A stretch of 31,704 nucleotides of DNA from Knufia peltigerae (taxonomy: Eukaryota; Ascomycota; Eurotiomycetes; Chaetothyriales; Trichomeriaceae): positions 1 to 31,704 of the forward strand of contig JAPDRN010000221.1 in NCBI GenBank assembly GCA_030247855.1. The letters are read 5' to 3'. Positions 31,435 through 31,704 of this stretch are shown here, piece after piece (positions within the stretch are counted from its first letter, which is position 1; each line of letters starts with the position of its first letter). The notes under the pieces are model-generated. The model ran no database searches. It was not told the origin of the DNA and saw only the letters and a program-made list of their open reading frames with translations. The position numbers and the translations under genes are program-made.

Positions 31435-31557
31435 TTACTCGCCCTCGTATTTGGGGACTTGTGCCAACTCGAAAGGGGTTCTGGAGGGGATGTTGCCGTA
31501 ACAGGTGAAACAGTCGTTCCCCTGCATGATGCGTTGAATGACCTCGCCGGGGCGGCC
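31435..31557 (-). CDS. C-terminal end of an unidentified minus-strand gene
   Basis: Reading leftward, about 40 codons are open and end at a TAA at 31437-31435: EVIQRIMQGNDCFTCYGNIP, then SRTPFELAQVPKYEGE. The CxxC (CFTC) and ordered composition look like real protein rather than chance, and codon use is like the other genes here. Upstream it runs into the GC block beginning near 31550, where the frame becomes Pro/Gly/Arg junk, so the rest of the gene is missing or corrupted. I do not recognise the family. Confidence 0.45.
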   Translation of the reverse strand, partial: GRPGEVIQRIMQGNDCFTCYGNIPSRTPFELAQVPKYEGE

Positions 31558-31640
31558 CGGGGGGGGCGGGGGGGGCCCGGGCGGGGTTTTTGACCCGCGG
31601 CCGGGGCGCGCGCGGGGCCGGCCCCGCCGCTACCGCGTGG
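31550..31640. other. Extremely GC-rich, low-complexity block near the right end
   Basis: Roughly 90 bp made almost entirely of G and C, with runs of eight G and CCCGGG/GGCCGG strings, interrupted only by a short GTTTTTGACC. Nothing else in the window has this composition. It separates two unrelated coding tails and looks like low-quality sequence or a misjoin. Confidence 0.7.
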
Positions 31641-31642
31641 CT

Positions 31643-31702
31643 TTATGCCTTCAACAGCCCTGCCGGCAGCTGCATGGTGATGCAGTGCAGGCTGCCGTTC
31701 TG
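31643..31702 (-). CDS. C-terminal fragment resembling a guanidino-group deiminase/amidinotransferase
   Basis: Nineteen codons and a TAA on the minus strand read QNGSLHCITMQ and then LPAGLLKA. Agmatine-deiminase-type enzymes end in a similar G-x-x-HCIT-Q motif whose Cys is catalytic. Only the tail is in the window. Codons are GC-rich (CTG, CAG, GGC), unlike the fungal genes to the left, so a bacterial source through contamination or misassembly is plausible. The family call rests on a short motif. Confidence 0.35.
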   Translation of the reverse strand, partial: QNGSLHCITMQLPAGLLKA

Positions 31703-31704
31703 CC

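Noticed and set aside
31550..31704. Telomere or subtelomeric end
   Set aside because: No TTAGGG-type repeats. The block is G/C low complexity followed by apparent coding sequence.

Overview
This window looks like nuclear DNA of a filamentous ascomycete (Pezizomycotina). Genes are interrupted by short GT-AG introns, mostly 42-196 nt with CTRAY-like branch points. Proteins match typical fungal families (Cdc4-type myosin light chain, Rad4, Alg7, Dml1/Misato, NCS1 and APC permeases). Gene spacing is 0.1-2.4 kb with no operons. A Eurotiomycete-like lineage (for example Chaetothyriales) is a guess that cannot be proved from the sequence alone. All multi-exon models were joined by hand; for each, the summed exon lengths are divisible by three and the reading frame stays open.

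Layout, left to right. (1) 505-3852 (-): a large putative regulatory protein with a ZZ-like zinc cluster, a coiled coil and C2H2-like fingers, joined through a 42-nt intron. (2) 4551-5097 (+): a small CoA-binding Rossmann protein. (3) 5227-7306 (-): a five-exon APC amino-acid permease. (4) 9039-10699 (-): an NCS1 purine-cytosine-type permease, divergent from (5) 11777-13139 (+), a 2-oxoglutarate/Fe(II) oxygenase. The 5.2-13.1 kb stretch is therefore two transporters plus an oxidase and could be a small nutrient-use neighbourhood. (6) 15753-16259 (+): Cdc4-like myosin light chain, with a probable 5' UTR intron. (7) 16504-16956 (-): a STEEP1-family protein. (8) 17304-20660 (+): Rad4/XPC. (9) 20987-22497 (-): Seh1-like WD40 nucleoporin with a polyglutamine tract and an acidic tail. 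(10) 23097-24602 (+): Alg7. (11) 24895-26734 (+): Dml1/Misato. (12) 29067-30206 (+): a secreted, probably GPI-anchored Thr/Pro-rich protein with twelve W-x-D-W repeats. (13) The right end: the C-terminus of a minus-strand CDS, then an extremely GC-rich block, then a deiminase-like C-terminal fragment. This looks like a damaged or chimeric contig end.

Most of the central part (15.5-26.7 kb) is housekeeping: cytokinesis, DNA repair, nuclear pore/TORC1, N-glycosylation and mitochondrial inheritance. I found no secondary-metabolite core enzyme, transposon, CRISPR array, rRNA or convincing tRNA. The most unusual items are the W-x-D-W repeat protein, the permease-oxygenase divergent pair, a recurrent intergenic TACGGAGTA motif, the overlapping mini-uORF created by splicing in the cdc4 leader, and the anomalous right terminus. 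I did not find a clearly new biological system.
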